Source: Chryseobacterium flavum (GTDB taxonomy: Bacteria; Bacteroidota; Bacteroidia; Flavobacteriales; Weeksellaceae). From it: 54,892 nucleotides of DNA. The stretch covers positions 1 through 54,892 of the forward strand of contig NZ_QNUE01000022.1 in assembly GCF_003385595.1 (NCBI RefSeq), given 5' to 3'. Shown here piece by piece: positions 16,577 to 25,629 of the stretch. A program made the position numbers and the translations under genes. Under the pieces are notes generated by a model, which did not search any database, was not told where the DNA came from, and was given only the letters and a program-made list of their open reading frames with translations. Numbering within the stretch: the stretch's first letter is position 1; the number at the start of each line of letters is the position of its first letter.

Positions 16577-16589
16577 GGATTTTAAAACG

Positions 16590-16666
16590 AAAAAAGGCGA
16601 GTTGCCCCGCCTTGAATGTTTTCACAACGGAATAATCCTTATTGTGAATTGCTTTTCAAAATTTAT
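16590..16666 (-). ncRNA. Type II-C tracrRNA
   Basis: Read on the minus strand, a TATATTTG -7 box (16671-16678) leads into an anti-repeat at about 16640-16665 containing AAATTTTGAAAAGCAATTCA. This pairs with the first 25 bases of the CRISPR repeat (GTTGTGAATTGC onward) with a terminal G-U and a one-base bulge. Then come AATAAGGATTATTCCG, a short stem, and a terminator: AAGGCG at 16613-16608, CGCCTT at 16599-16594, followed by six T. The order anti-repeat, AAUAAGG, short hairpin, terminator is the normal form of type II-C tracrRNA. The start near 16664-16666 is inferred from the box. Because the anti-repeat pairs with the minus-strand form of the repeat, it fixes crRNA polarity. Confidence 0.88.
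16594..16613 (-). terminator. Terminator of tracrRNA
   Basis: AAGGCG/CGCCTT 6-bp stem with an 8-base loop, followed on the minus strand by six T (16595-16590). Confidence 0.85.
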
Positions 16667-16670
16667 ACTA

Positions 16671-16678
16671 CAAATATA
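16671..16678 (-). promoter_or_regulatory. -7 promoter box of tracrRNA (TATATTTG)
   Basis: Exact TANNTTTG match; a start about seven bases on puts the RNA 5' end right at the beginning of the anti-repeat. Confidence 0.65.
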
Positions 16679-16766
16679 GAAGAAAAAATCTTTGTTTGAT
16701 TTACGGGAAACCTCATTTTTAATAATTTTTTTCTTTCTATTTTTATGTGGTATCAAAAAATTAATA

Positions 16767-19700
16767 ATGATGACTAAAAATATACTTGGGCTGGATTTGG
16801 GAACAAACTCAATTGGTTGGGCGTTGGCAGAACAGGACTTTGAAAATAAGCATGGCAAAATTCTCGGAATGGGAAGCCGAATTATTCCGATGTCGCAGGA
16901 TATTCTGGGAGATTTTGGAAAAGGAAATTCTGTTTCGCAAACCGCAGAACGTACAAAATACAGAAGTGTAAGAAGATTACGTGAACGATTTCTTTTAAGA
17001 AGAGAGAGGCTTCACAGGGTTTTAAATATTTTGAATTTTCTTCCGGAACATTATGCTTCCCAAATCGATTTTCAAAATCGATTTGGGAAGTTTAAGGTAG
17101 AGACTGAACCCAAGCTTGCATGGAAAAATATTGATGGACAGTTTTCATTTCTGTTTCAAACTTCTTTCAATGAAATGCTTGAAGAATTCAGGGCAAACGA
17201 ACAGGATTTAAAAATACCTTATGACTGGACAATTTATTATCTCCGTAAAAAAGCACTTTCTCAAAAGATTGAAAAAGAGGAACTGGCTTGGATTCTTTTA
17301 AACTTTAACCAAAAGCGGGGATATTATCAGTTGCGTGGTGAAGAAGAAGAAGAGAATCCGAATAAGCTGGTTGAGTTTTATTCTTTAAAAGTTGTAGATG
17401 TTTTGGCGGATGAACCTCAAAAAGGGAAATCAGACATTTGGTATTCTTTGATTTTGGAGAATGGCTGGGTTTACAGACGTTCGAGTAAAACGCCTTTATT
17501 TGACTGGAAAGACAAAACAAGAGATTTTATTGTTACAACAGATTTGAATGATGATGGAAGTGTTAAAACAGACAAAGACGGAAATGAAAAAAGAAGTTTT
17601 CGTGCACCAGGCGAAAACGACTGGACTTTAGTAAAAAAGAAAACTGAACAGGAAATTAATCAATCCCATAAAACTGTTGGAAGCTATATCTATGAAGCTT
17701 TACTTCAGAATCCGAGACAAAAAATCAAAGGAAAGCTGGTCCGTACGATTGAAAGAAAATTTTACAAAGAAGAACTCAGACAAATTTTAGAAAAGCAGAA
17801 AAAATTTCATCAGGAATTAAAGAATGGTGATTTATACAACGACTGTATTCGTGAATTGTACAAAAATAATGAAACTCAACAACTGACTTTAAGTAATAAG
17901 GATTTGGTTCATCTTTTCATGGAAGATATTATTTTCTACCAAAGGCCATTGAGAAGCCAGAAGTCATCTGTTTCTAACTGTACTTTAGAGTTTAGAAAAT
18001 ATAAAGATGAAAATGGAGCAGAGCATACGCAATATTTAAAAGCAATTCCAAAATCTAATCCTTATTATCAGGAATTCCGGCTTTGGCAATGGATTTTTAA
18101 TCTTAATATATATAAAAAAGATAATGATGAAAACGTTACTAAAGAATTTTTAAGCACTACCAGAGATTACGAAAATGTGTTTGAGTTTTTAAATAACAGA
18201 AAAGAGATTGATCAAAAGACTTTGCTGAAACATTTTAAGCTCAATGAGAAAACCCATCGTTGGAATTACGTTGAAGATAAAAAATATCCTTGCAACGAAA
18301 CCAAATCCATGATTTCATCCAGACTGGAAAAAGTTAAAAGTATTTCTGAGGCTTTCCTGACGAGAGAAACTGAACAGAATATCTGGCATATCATCTATTC
18401 TGTGAATGATAAAATAGAATACGAAAAAGCCTTAAAGTCTTTTGCCAGAAAAAATAACCTGGATGAAAATTCTTTTTTTGAGGCTTTCAAAAAATTCCCG
18501 CCTTTTAAAAGCGAATATGGTTCCTTTTCGGAGAAAGCAATCAAAAAACTGTTGCCTCTTATGCGGTTGGGAAAATATTGGAATTATGTCAATATTGATA
18601 AATATTCAAAAGAAAGGATTCAGAAAATCATCAATGGAGAATATGACGAAAATATTAAAGATAAAGTAAGAGAAAAGGCAGTCCATCTTACGGCTGAAAA
18701 TGATTTCCAGGGACTGCAACTGTGGCTGGCTCAATATATTGTTTACGGAAGACATTCGGAAGCATCAATCATTGGCAAATGGAATTCAGCCGATGATTTG
18801 GAACAATTTTTAAAAGATTTTAAACAGCATTCACTTCGCAACCCAATTGTAGAACAAGTGATTACAGAAACGCTTCGTGTTGTAAAAGATATTTGGTTAG
18901 AATATGGAAAGGGAGTGAAAGATTTCTTTAATGAAATTCATATAGAATTGGGACGGGAAATGAAGCTTCCTGCTGAAGAAAGAAAAAAGTTAACCAACCA
19001 GATTGCCGAAAACGAAAATACCAATCTTCGCATCAAAGCTCTATTGGCTGAAATGATGAATGATAGTTCTGTAGAAAATGTTCGTCCGTTTTCGCCAATG
19101 CAACAAGAGATTTTGAAAATCTATGAAGACGGAGTTTTAAATTCAGGTATTGAGGTTGAAGATGAATATTTGAAAATAAGCAAAACAGCACAACCTTCTT
19201 CTTCAGATTTAAAACGATATAAACTATGGCTGGAACAGAAATATAAATCGCCATATACAGGTCAAATTATTCCATTGAATAAACTGTTTACACCAGAATA
19301 CGAAATTGAACACATCATTCCACAAAGCCGATATTTTGATGACAGTTTTAGCAATAAAATTATCTGTGAATCTGCGGTTAATAAATTGAAGGATAACCAT
19401 ATCGGGCTTGGATTTATTAAGCAATTTGGAGGAACTATCGTTGAACTTGGTTTCGGGAAAAGTGTAAAGGTTTTTGAAGTAAACGAATACGAAGATTTTG
19501 TAAAGAAACATTACGCCAATAACCGGGGGAAAAAAAATAAACTTTTGTTAGAAGATATTCCTGAAAAAATGATTGAGCGCCAGATAAATGATACTCGTCA
19601 CATCAGTAAATATATTTCAGGTATACTTTCTAATATTGTTCGTGTGGAAGATGGTTCGGATGAAGGCATAAATTCTAAGAACATTGTTCCCGGAAACGGA

Positions 19701-21056
19701 AAAATTACAACACAACTAAAACAAGATTGGGGATTGAATGATGTTTGGAATGATTTGATTTTATTTCGTTTTGAAAGAATGAATCAGCTCACCAATTCTA
19801 CAGATTTTACCACCTGGAATGCAAATTATCAAAAGTTTTTGCCAACTGTTCCGATTGAATATTCCAAAGGATTTTCAAAGAAAAGAATTGATCACCGTCA
19901 TCACGCTTTGGATGCTCTGGTTATTGCCTGTGCTACGAGAGATCACGTGAATTTATTGAACAATCAATCGGCAAAATCAGATACCCGACGTTATGACTTG
20001 AAAAAAAAATTGATGAAGTTTGAAAAAGTTGTTTATCATCATACACAAACAGGAGAGAAAATCGAAAGGGAAATACCTAAACAATTTTTGAAACCCTGGG
20101 AAAGTTTTACGGTTGATGCTAAACATTATTTGGAATCTATTATTGTAAGTTTTAAACAAAACCTTCGTGTCATCAATAAAGCAACTAATTATTACGAAAA
20201 ATATGTAGAGAAAGATGGCGCAAAAAATAAAGAAAGAGTAGAGCAGACCGGAATAAACTGGGCGATTAGAAAACCAATGCATAAGGACACGGTTTCCGGT
20301 AAAGTAGATTTATCTTGGGTAAAAGTTCCAAAAGGAAAAATTTTAACAGCAACAAGGAAAAGTCTGGATACATCGTTTGATCTAAAGTCAATAGATTCTA
20401 TTACTGATACAGGAATTCAGAAAATTCTCAGAAATTATCTTGTATTCAAAGGCAATCCTGAACTTGCATTTTCACCGGAAGGAATTGAAGATATGAATAA
20501 GAACATTGAAAAATACAATGATGGAAAACCTCATCAACCCATCAATAAAGTAAGGGTTTTTGAATTGGGTAGTAAATTTCAGGTGGGACAAACCGGAAAC
20601 AAAAAAAATAAATATGTAGAAGCTGCAAAAGGAACCAATCTGTTTTTTGCAGTATACGAAGATAAAAACGGTAAGAGAAGTTATGAAACAATTCCTTTAA
20701 ACGAAGTAATCGAAAGACAAAAGCAAGGATTATCTGAAGTTGACCTAAAAGGAATTAATGATTTCTATTTATGTCCCAATGATTTGGTTTACATTCCATG
20801 TGGAGATGAACTGGATAATAAAAATAATATTGATTTTGAAAACTTAACTAAAATAAAAATAGATAATATTTATAAAGTGGTAAGTTTTTCAGGAAGCCAA
20901 ATTTTCTTTATAAAACAAGATGTTGCTGTTTCTATCGTGAATAAAATGGAATTTTCGACATTAAATAAAATGGAACGTTCTATTAACGGTTCTATGATTA
21001 AAGAACATTGTATTAAATTAAACGTCAACCGCCTGGGAAAAATTTCAAAAACATAA
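16767..21056 (+). CDS. cas9: Type II-C CRISPR effector endonuclease Cas9
   Basis: 1429 residues from the ATG at 16767 (an adjacent ATG at 16770 is equally possible). The frame is open to 16692, but the extra 25 residues are hydrophobic and would displace the RuvC strand from the N-terminus. RuvC-I has Asp10 (LGLDLGTNSIGW); the Arg-rich bridge helix is about 60-85; RuvC-II has Glu727 (IHIELGRE); the HNH site is EHIIPQ with His849, plus Asn863 and Asn872; RuvC-III has His1046 and Asp1049 (DHRHHALDAL). All catalytic residues are present, so both nickase activities should be intact. It is long for II-C (many are 1000-1100) but normal for Flavobacteriia. The PAM-interacting end is roughly 1150-1429. 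cas1 starts four bases after its stop. An inverted repeat lies inside the gene at 17056-17090. Confidence 0.97.
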   Translation: MMTKNILGLDLGTNSIGWALAEQDFENKHGKILGMGSRIIPMSQDILGDFGKGNSVSQTAERTKYRSVRRLRERFLLRRERLHRVLNILNFLPEHYASQIDFQNRFGKFKVETEPKLAWKNIDGQFSFLFQTSFNEMLEEFRANEQDLKIPYDWTIYYLRKKALSQKIEKEELAWILLNFNQKRGYYQLRGEEEEENPNKLVEFYSLKVVDVLADEPQKGKSDIWYSLILENGWVYRRSSKTPLFDWKDKTRDFIVTTDLNDDGSVKTDKDGNEKRSFRAPGENDWTLVKKKTEQEINQSHKTVGSYIYEALLQNPRQKIKGKLVRTIERKFYKEELRQILEKQKKFHQELKNGDLYNDCIRELYKNNETQQLTLSNKDLVHLFMEDIIFYQRPLRSQKSSVSNCTLEFRKYKDENGAEHTQYLKAIPKSNPYYQEFRLWQWIFNLNIYKKDNDENVTKEFLSTTRDYENVFEFLNNRKEIDQKTLLKHFKLNEKTHRWNYVEDKKYPCNETKSMISSRLEKVKSISEAFLTRETEQNIWHIIYSVNDKIEYEKALKSFARKNNLDENSFFEAFKKFPPFKSEYGSFSEKAIKKLLPLMRLGKYWNYVNIDKYSKERIQKIINGEYDENIKDKVREKAVHLTAENDFQGLQLWLAQYIVYGRHSEASIIGKWNSADDLEQFLKDFKQHSLRNPIVEQVITETLRVVKDIWLEYGKGVKDFFNEIHIELGREMKLPAEERKKLTNQIAENENTNLRIKALLAEMMNDSSVENVRPFSPMQQEILKIYEDGVLNSGIEVEDEYLKISKTAQPSSSDLKRYKLWLEQKYKSPYTGQIIPLNKLFTPEYEIEHIIPQSRYFDDSFSNKIICESAVNKLKDNHIGLGFIKQFGGTIVELGFGKSVKVFEVNEYEDFVKKHYANNRGKKNKLLLEDIPEKMIERQINDTRHISKYISGILSNIVRVEDGSDEGINSKNIVPGNGKITTQLKQDWGLNDVWNDLILFRFERMNQLTNSTDFTTWNANYQKFLPTVPIEYSKGFSKKRIDHRHHALDALVIACATRDHVNLLNNQSAKSDTRRYDLKKKLMKFEKVVYHHTQTGEKIEREIPKQFLKPWESFTVDAKHYLESIIVSFKQNLRVINKATNYYEKYVEKDGAKNKERVEQTGINWAIRKPMHKDTVSGKVDLSWVKVPKGKILTATRKSLDTSFDLKSIDSITDTGIQKILRNYLVFKGNPELAFSPEGIEDMNKNIEKYNDGKPHQPINKVRVFELGSKFQVGQTGNKKNKYVEAAKGTNLFFAVYEDKNGKRSYETIPLNEVIERQKQGLSEVDLKGINDFYLCPNDLVYIPCGDELDNKNNIDFENLTKIKIDNIYKVVSFSGSQIFFIKQDVAVSIVNKMEFSTLNKMERSINGSMIKEHCIKLNVNRLGKISKT
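17056..17090. repeat. Perfect inverted repeat with 17-bp arms inside cas9
   Basis: CTTCCCAAATCGATTTT (17056-17072), one central C (17073), AAAATCGATTTGGGAAG (17074-17090). It encodes residues about 97-108 of Cas9 (ASQIDFQNRFGK). The reading frame passes through it unbroken. It is far longer than expected by chance in a coding region; see findings. Confidence 0.9.
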
Positions 21057-21059
21057 TTT

Positions 21060-21953
21060 ATGATCACTCGTTCCATCTACATCGGCAACCCCGCTTATCT
21101 TAAACTCAAAGATGAGCAGATGAAAATCTTTTGCCCGGAAACCAAAACGGAAAAAGGAAGTGTTCCTGTGGAAGATTTGGGCTTGCTGATGCTGGATCAT
21201 TACCAGATTACCATTTCCCATAATCTCATTCAGAAAATGATGGGAAATAATGTGGTGGTTATAAGTTGCGATGCCCATCATTTGCCACACGGGATAATGC
21301 TTCCTTTGTATGGTCATACTGAGCATTCCGACAGGATAAAAGATCAGCTGGAAGCAAGTGAACCGCTGAAAAAACAGCTTTGGAAACAAACGGTGGAATG
21401 TAAAATTGAAAATCAGAAAAATGTTTTGTTGAAGTTGGGAAACTATTATGAACCTATGATCGAATACCAAAGAAATGTCAAGTCCGGAGATTTGACCAAT
21501 ATGGAAGGGATTGCGGCCCAGCATTACTGGAAGTATCTGATCAGCCTGGATTTTCTGAGACAGCGTTTTGGAGATTCTCCTAATCAGTTTTTCAATTTCG
21601 GGTATGCTGTTCTCAGAAGCATTGTGGCAAGAGCCATTGTAGAAACCGGATTGCTGCCGGTTCTGGGAATTTTTCATAAAAATAAATACAATCCTTACTG
21701 TCTGGCTGATGACCTGATGGAACCTTACCGCCCGTTTATCGATCTGCTTGTAATGCAATGGTTAAAAATTCATCCCGATACAGAAGAATTGACGAAAGAT
21801 TTTAAAGCTCATATTCTACAGATTGCCACCAAAGATGTGAGTATTGATGACAGAACAAGACCATTGTTAGTAGCTGTAAAAATAACAGCTTCGTCGCTTT
21901 ATAAATGTTACACAGGAGAAAAACGGCTGATCTCTTATCCTCAACTGTTATGA
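21060..21953 (+). CDS. cas1: CRISPR-associated endonuclease Cas1 (type II)
   Basis: 297 residues, normal for type II Cas1. Metal-binding residues are Glu149 (NMEGIAAQHYWKYL), His206 (LGIFHKNKYNPYCLADDLMEP) and Glu221. The N-terminal beta domain begins MITRSIYIGNPAYLKLKDEQ. With Cas2 it forms the integrase that inserts spacers. It starts four bases after the cas9 stop and its own stop overlaps the cas2 start (ATGA at 21950-21953), so the three genes are one translationally coupled operon. Confidence 0.97.
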   Translation: MITRSIYIGNPAYLKLKDEQMKIFCPETKTEKGSVPVEDLGLLMLDHYQITISHNLIQKMMGNNVVVISCDAHHLPHGIMLPLYGHTEHSDRIKDQLEASEPLKKQLWKQTVECKIENQKNVLLKLGNYYEPMIEYQRNVKSGDLTNMEGIAAQHYWKYLISLDFLRQRFGDSPNQFFNFGYAVLRSIVARAIVETGLLPVLGIFHKNKYNPYCLADDLMEPYRPFIDLLVMQWLKIHPDTEELTKDFKAHILQIATKDVSIDDRTRPLLVAVKITASSLYKCYTGEKRLISYPQLL

Positions 21954-22288
21954 ATTCCGAAAGGTTTAATGCATACCGGATTATGTGGGTTTTAGTATTA
22001 TATGATCTCCCGACCGAGACCAAAGCGAATATGAAAGATGCAAATCGATTTCGGAAGGCCCTTATTGATGATGGTTTTACGCTGTTTCAGTTTTCGATGT
22101 ATGTACGTCATTGTCCAAGTCGTGAAAATGCTGAGGTTCATATTAAAAGAGTGAAATTTATGCTTCCGAAGGCCGGGAAAGTTGCCATTATGTGTATCAC
22201 AGACAAACAATTTGGAGATATTGAAATCTTCTTTGCCAGGAATAAAGAAGAGCCACCTCCAACCTTTCAGCAGCTTGAATTATTCTAA
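21950..22288 (+). CDS. cas2: CRISPR-associated protein Cas2
   Basis: 112 residues from the ATG at 21950, which overlaps the cas1 stop. An upstream in-frame start at 21905 would lie within cas1 and add residues unlike the family. The core strand is RIMWVLVLYDLPTET with Asp19 at the metal site, followed by FRKALIDDGFTLFQFSMYVRHCPS and a C-terminal PPPTFQQLELF tail. Cas2 bridges two Cas1 dimers. Last gene of the operon, followed by a strong terminator; no csn2 or cas4 is found, which defines subtype II-C. Confidence 0.95.
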   Translation: MNSERFNAYRIMWVLVLYDLPTETKANMKDANRFRKALIDDGFTLFQFSMYVRHCPSRENAEVHIKRVKFMLPKAGKVAIMCITDKQFGDIEIFFARNKEEPPPTFQQLELF

Positions 22289-22309
22289 ATTTTAAATTCT
22301 AAATATAAA

Positions 22310-22342
22310 AATAATCTACTGGTTATCAGTAGATTATTTTTT
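22310..22342. terminator. Bidirectional terminator between cas2 and the CRISPR array
   Basis: AATAATCTACTG (22310-22321), loop GTTAT with a flanking base, CAGTAGATTATT (22327-22338), then T to 22342: a perfect 12-bp stem. On the minus strand it is also followed by a T-tract. It can end cas9-cas1-cas2 mRNA on one strand and pre-crRNA on the other, isolating the two converging transcripts. Confidence 0.85.
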
Positions 22343-22345
22343 GAG

Positions 22346-24625
22346 GCTGTGACTAATCACTAAGATAGTAAATTTTGAAAGCAATTCACAACAAACGTAG
22401 ACGCGGTACTTATCGCAGCATCGCTGTGACTAATCACTAAGATAGTAAATTTTGAAAGCAATTCACAACTAAACTTGTTTCGTTTTAATATAGGTATTAG
22501 CTGTGACTAATCACTAAGATAGTAAATTTTGAAAGCAATTCACAACACATATCAAGCCGCTGCTAAAGCTCTTGCTGCTGTGACTAATCACTAAGATAGT
22601 AAATTTTGAAAGCAATTCACAACCTGATGGAAGATTCCCTTTAAATAGCCCTGGCTGTGACTAATCACTAAGATAGTAAATTTTGAAAGCAATTCACAAC
22701 ACGGATTGTCAACTACTTTTCGGAACAAAGGCTGTGACTAATCACTAAGATAGTAAATTTTGAAAGCAATTCACAACCCCGGATACTGTGATTCTTAAGC
22801 TCATCCCGCTGTGACTAATCACTAAGATAGTAAATTTTGAAAGCAATTCACAACTAGGTGTGGATAATTTAGAATGGCTTTTAGGCTGTGACTAATCACT
22901 AAGATAGTAAATTTTGAAAGCAATTCACAACTATTACGCCTCTGTAAATCAGGAAAATGTAGCTGTGACTAATCACTAAGATAGTAAATTTTGAAAGCAA
23001 TTCACAACTAAGCTTTTTCACAGGTTCTAAAATATCAGGCTGTGACTAATCACTAAGATAGTAAATTTTGAAAGCAATTCACAACATTCTTTCTCAACTG
23101 CTTTATCTCCCGAAAGCTGTGACTAATCACTAAGATAGTAAATTTTGAAAGCAATTCACAACCATATCAATCTAATTTTCTAATGTAGTACTGCTGTGAC
23201 TAATCACTAAGATAGTAAATTTTGAAAGCAATTCACAACGCGAATGACAGCAGGCTTAAAGGGAAATTCGCTGTGACTAATCACTAAGATAGTAAATTTT
23301 GAAAGCAATTCACAACATATATGGATAGGATTTATTAGCTTAAATCGCTGTGACTAATCACTAAGATAGTAAATTTTGAAAGCAATTCACAACAACCATT
23401 CGAGGGATTTAAGACCTTTTTATGCTGTGACTAATCACTAAGATAGTAAATTTTGAAAGCAATTCACAACCCATTAAATTAGCACATCTTCTTCCTGTTG
23501 GCTGTGACTAATCACTAAGATAGTAAATTTTGAAAGCAATTCACAACAGAAGTCTGTTTGTTCATTGAATCCCCGTTGCTGTGACTAATCACTAAGATAG
23601 TAAATTTTGAAAGCAATTCACAACAAGACAATTCGACGGCGACAATCGCTTGTTGCTGTGACTAATCACTAAGATAGTAAATTTTGAAAGCAATTCACAA
23701 CAACTCGCAAGGTTATGAGTTAGTGGGTACGGCTGTGACTAATCACTAAGATAGTAAATTTTGAAAGCAATTCACAACAATTGTTTTCATCTACCTGAGA
23801 TGGATTAAGCTGTGACTAATCACTAAGATAGTAAATTTTGAAAGCAATTCACAACAGCTTTATTATCAATAAAATTTTTATTAATGCTGTGACTAATCAC
23901 TAAGATAGTAAATTTTGAAAGCAATTCACAACACGTACTTTTCTTTGTCCTTTACCCATTTAGCTGTGACTAATCACTAAGATAGTAAATTTTGAAAGCA
24001 ATTCACAACATCACCAGTAACCATCCATGACCATGCGTTGCTGTGACTAATCACTAAGATAGTAAATTTTGAAAGCAATTCACAACCCTATCAATAGTAT
24101 ATATTCTCTGAATTGTGCTGTGACTAATCACTAAGATAGTAAATTTTGAAAGCAATTCACAACGGGCGTTGTGGATATCAAAGACGACGGCGCGCTGTGA
24201 CTAATCACTAAGATAGTAAATTTTGAAAGCAATTCACAACCACAAAGAAAATAGTTATACTTCGTGCTACGCTGTGACTAATCACTAAGATAGTAAATTT
24301 TGAAAGCAATTCACAACTATGGCAGGGGTAAATGTTGAAATTAAAGAGCTGTGACTAATCACTAAGATAGTAAATTTTGAAAGCAATTCACAACGCAATA
24401 CTTCCTCTGTAATTACCTTTCCATGCTGTGACTAATCACTAAGATAGTAAATTTTGAAAGCAATTCACAACGACTATATTCAGCTAACAGAGGTGGCTGG
24501 AGCTGTGACTAATCACTAAGATAGTAAATTTTGAAAGCAATTCACAACCCGGGTCAAATCCTGTTCGTCTGTACTAACGCTGTGACTAATCACTAAGATA
24601 GTAAATTTTGAAAGCAATTCACAAC
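22346..24625 (-). CRISPR. Type II-C CRISPR array: 30 repeats of 47 bp, 29 spacers of 30 bp
   Basis: On the plus strand each repeat starts GCTGTGACTAATCACTAAGA and ends AAAGCAATTCACAAC; first at 22346-22392, last at 24579-24625. The period is exactly 77 bp and (24579-22346)/77 = 29, so all spacers are 30 bp. I saw no base difference between repeats, including both terminal ones, so the leader end cannot be told from a decayed repeat. The tracrRNA anti-repeat pairs with the minus-strand form (GTTGTGAATTGC first), so crRNAs are read from 24625 towards cas2. No two spacers look alike. Each repeat contains TATCTTAG at its positions 26-33, one mismatch from the -7 consensus; see findings. Confidence 0.97.
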
Positions 24626-24763
24626 AACAATGGCCAGGACACATAATCAGAAAATAATAAATATGCAAAAAAGCTTCTTCAGAAAATATACAGCTACCAC
24701 ACAATAAAAACCGGAATTTTTCATTTCTTGATGTATGTTAAGGTCTCAGAAATAAAGTTTTTC
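24626..24763. other. AT-rich flank of the array, leader candidate
   Basis: About 138 bases without a gene between the last repeat and the yceI promoter. Given minus-strand crRNA transcription, this would hold the leader and array promoter. On that strand TATATTTT at about 24685-24692 is one base from TANNTTTG, but I see no exact promoter or duplicated repeat fragment. In some type II-C arrays the acquisition end is opposite, so the assignment is tentative. Confidence 0.35.
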
Positions 24764-24771
24764 TACTTTTG
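24764..24771 (+). promoter_or_regulatory. -7 promoter box of yceI (TACTTTTG)
   Basis: Exact TANNTTTG match 36 bases before the ATG at 24808. Confidence 0.65.
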
Positions 24772-24807
24772 GGATCTTAAAATACAAACTTTTTTAAACA
24801 TTTCAAT

Positions 24808-25485
24808 ATGAAAAAAATTAGCGTAATTGCATTAGTAGGCGTAGGATTGCTTGCAGCATCATGTAACGGTAACAAAGAAAAATCCACCACAGCTGTAGGA
24901 ACAGAACAGGCTGTAGCAGAAAGCAAAGGAGAAGTACTGGCAGTAGATACAACAGCTTCCGTAGTGAACTGGAAAGCTTTCCATAAAGGAGGTTTTGCAC
25001 CTCGTTGGGGAACTCTTAATGTAAAATCAGGAGATTTAAGTATTGAAGGAGGACAGGTTGCTGCCGGAAACTTTATCATCGATATGACTTCTATTAAAGT
25101 TGATCCTGCTTCAGTAACTGAAAAAGATAAAAAACCGGCAGATCTGGAAGCTCACCTTAAAAACCCTGATTTCTTTAACGTTGAGAAAAATCCAACTGCT
25201 GACTTTAAAATTACAAGTGTAGCTGATCTGAAGGATGCACCGAAAGATGCTGTTGCAGGAGCTAATAAAACAGTAAGCGGAAACCTTACATTACTTGGAA
25301 AAACAATGAATGTTACCTTCCCGGCTAAAGTAGATGTTGTAGATAACTCTGCAGCTATCCAGGCTAAATTTACGGTAAACAGAACAGATTGGGGGATCAA
25401 ATTCGGGACTTCAGAAGCAGATCCTGCTGAGTGGATGATCAGTAAAGATATTGAGATCGCGATCGATGTAAAAGCTAAGAAATAA
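24808..25485 (+). CDS. YceI-family lipoprotein
   Basis: 225 residues with a lipoprotein signal MKKISVIALVGVGLLAASC (Cys19). The YceI lipocalin-like barrel runs from about 45 to the end: VDTTASVVNWKAFHKGGFAPRWGTLNVKSGDLSIEGGQV, then FIIDMTSIKVD, HLKNPDFFNVEKNPTADFKITSV, VSGNLTLLGKTMNVTFPAKV and FTVNRTDWGIKFGTS. The family binds long isoprenoid chains in its barrel; here it would act at the envelope. Monocistronic with its own promoter and terminator. Confidence 0.9.
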   Translation: MKKISVIALVGVGLLAASCNGNKEKSTTAVGTEQAVAESKGEVLAVDTTASVVNWKAFHKGGFAPRWGTLNVKSGDLSIEGGQVAAGNFIIDMTSIKVDPASVTEKDKKPADLEAHLKNPDFFNVEKNPTADFKITSVADLKDAPKDAVAGANKTVSGNLTLLGKTMNVTFPAKVDVVDNSAAIQAKFTVNRTDWGIKFGTSEADPAEWMISKDIEIAIDVKAKK

Positions 25486-25500
25486 GTTGTACAACATATT

Positions 25501-25539
25501 ATCAAAAAAAGACTGCTATTCTGGCAGTCTTTTTTTGAT
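25501..25539 (+). terminator. Intrinsic terminator of yceI
   Basis: ATCAAAAAAAGACTGC (25501-25516) and GCAGTCTTTTTTTGAT (25524-25539) form a perfect 16-bp stem with loop TATTCTG. Confidence 0.85.
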
Positions 25540-25629
25540 CTAACCCCTTTAACTTTTTTTAGCAGTTTATAAGATACAGGCGGCATTATTTTTTCACTTG
25601 AATGATTATAACACCTAAAATCTAATATT

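Noticed and set aside
16692..16766. 25-residue hydrophobic N-terminal extension of Cas9, resembling a signal peptide
   Set aside because: Cas9 is cytosolic, the RuvC-I strand normally starts within the first ten residues, and the ATG at 16767 puts the catalytic Asp at position 10.
22393..24578. Self-targeting spacers against genes in this window
   Set aside because: No spacer was recognised in the genes by eye, but this cannot be excluded without a search of all 29 spacers on both strands.
24549..24578. Spacer next to the last repeat looked tRNA T-arm-like (TCAAATCCTGTTCG)
   Set aside because: Only a short resemblance without the rest of a tRNA; spacer length and position are normal.
24516..24704. 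Minus-strand frame running out of the CRISPR array
   Set aside because: Its codons cover the last two repeats and spacers; repeat-derived residues only.
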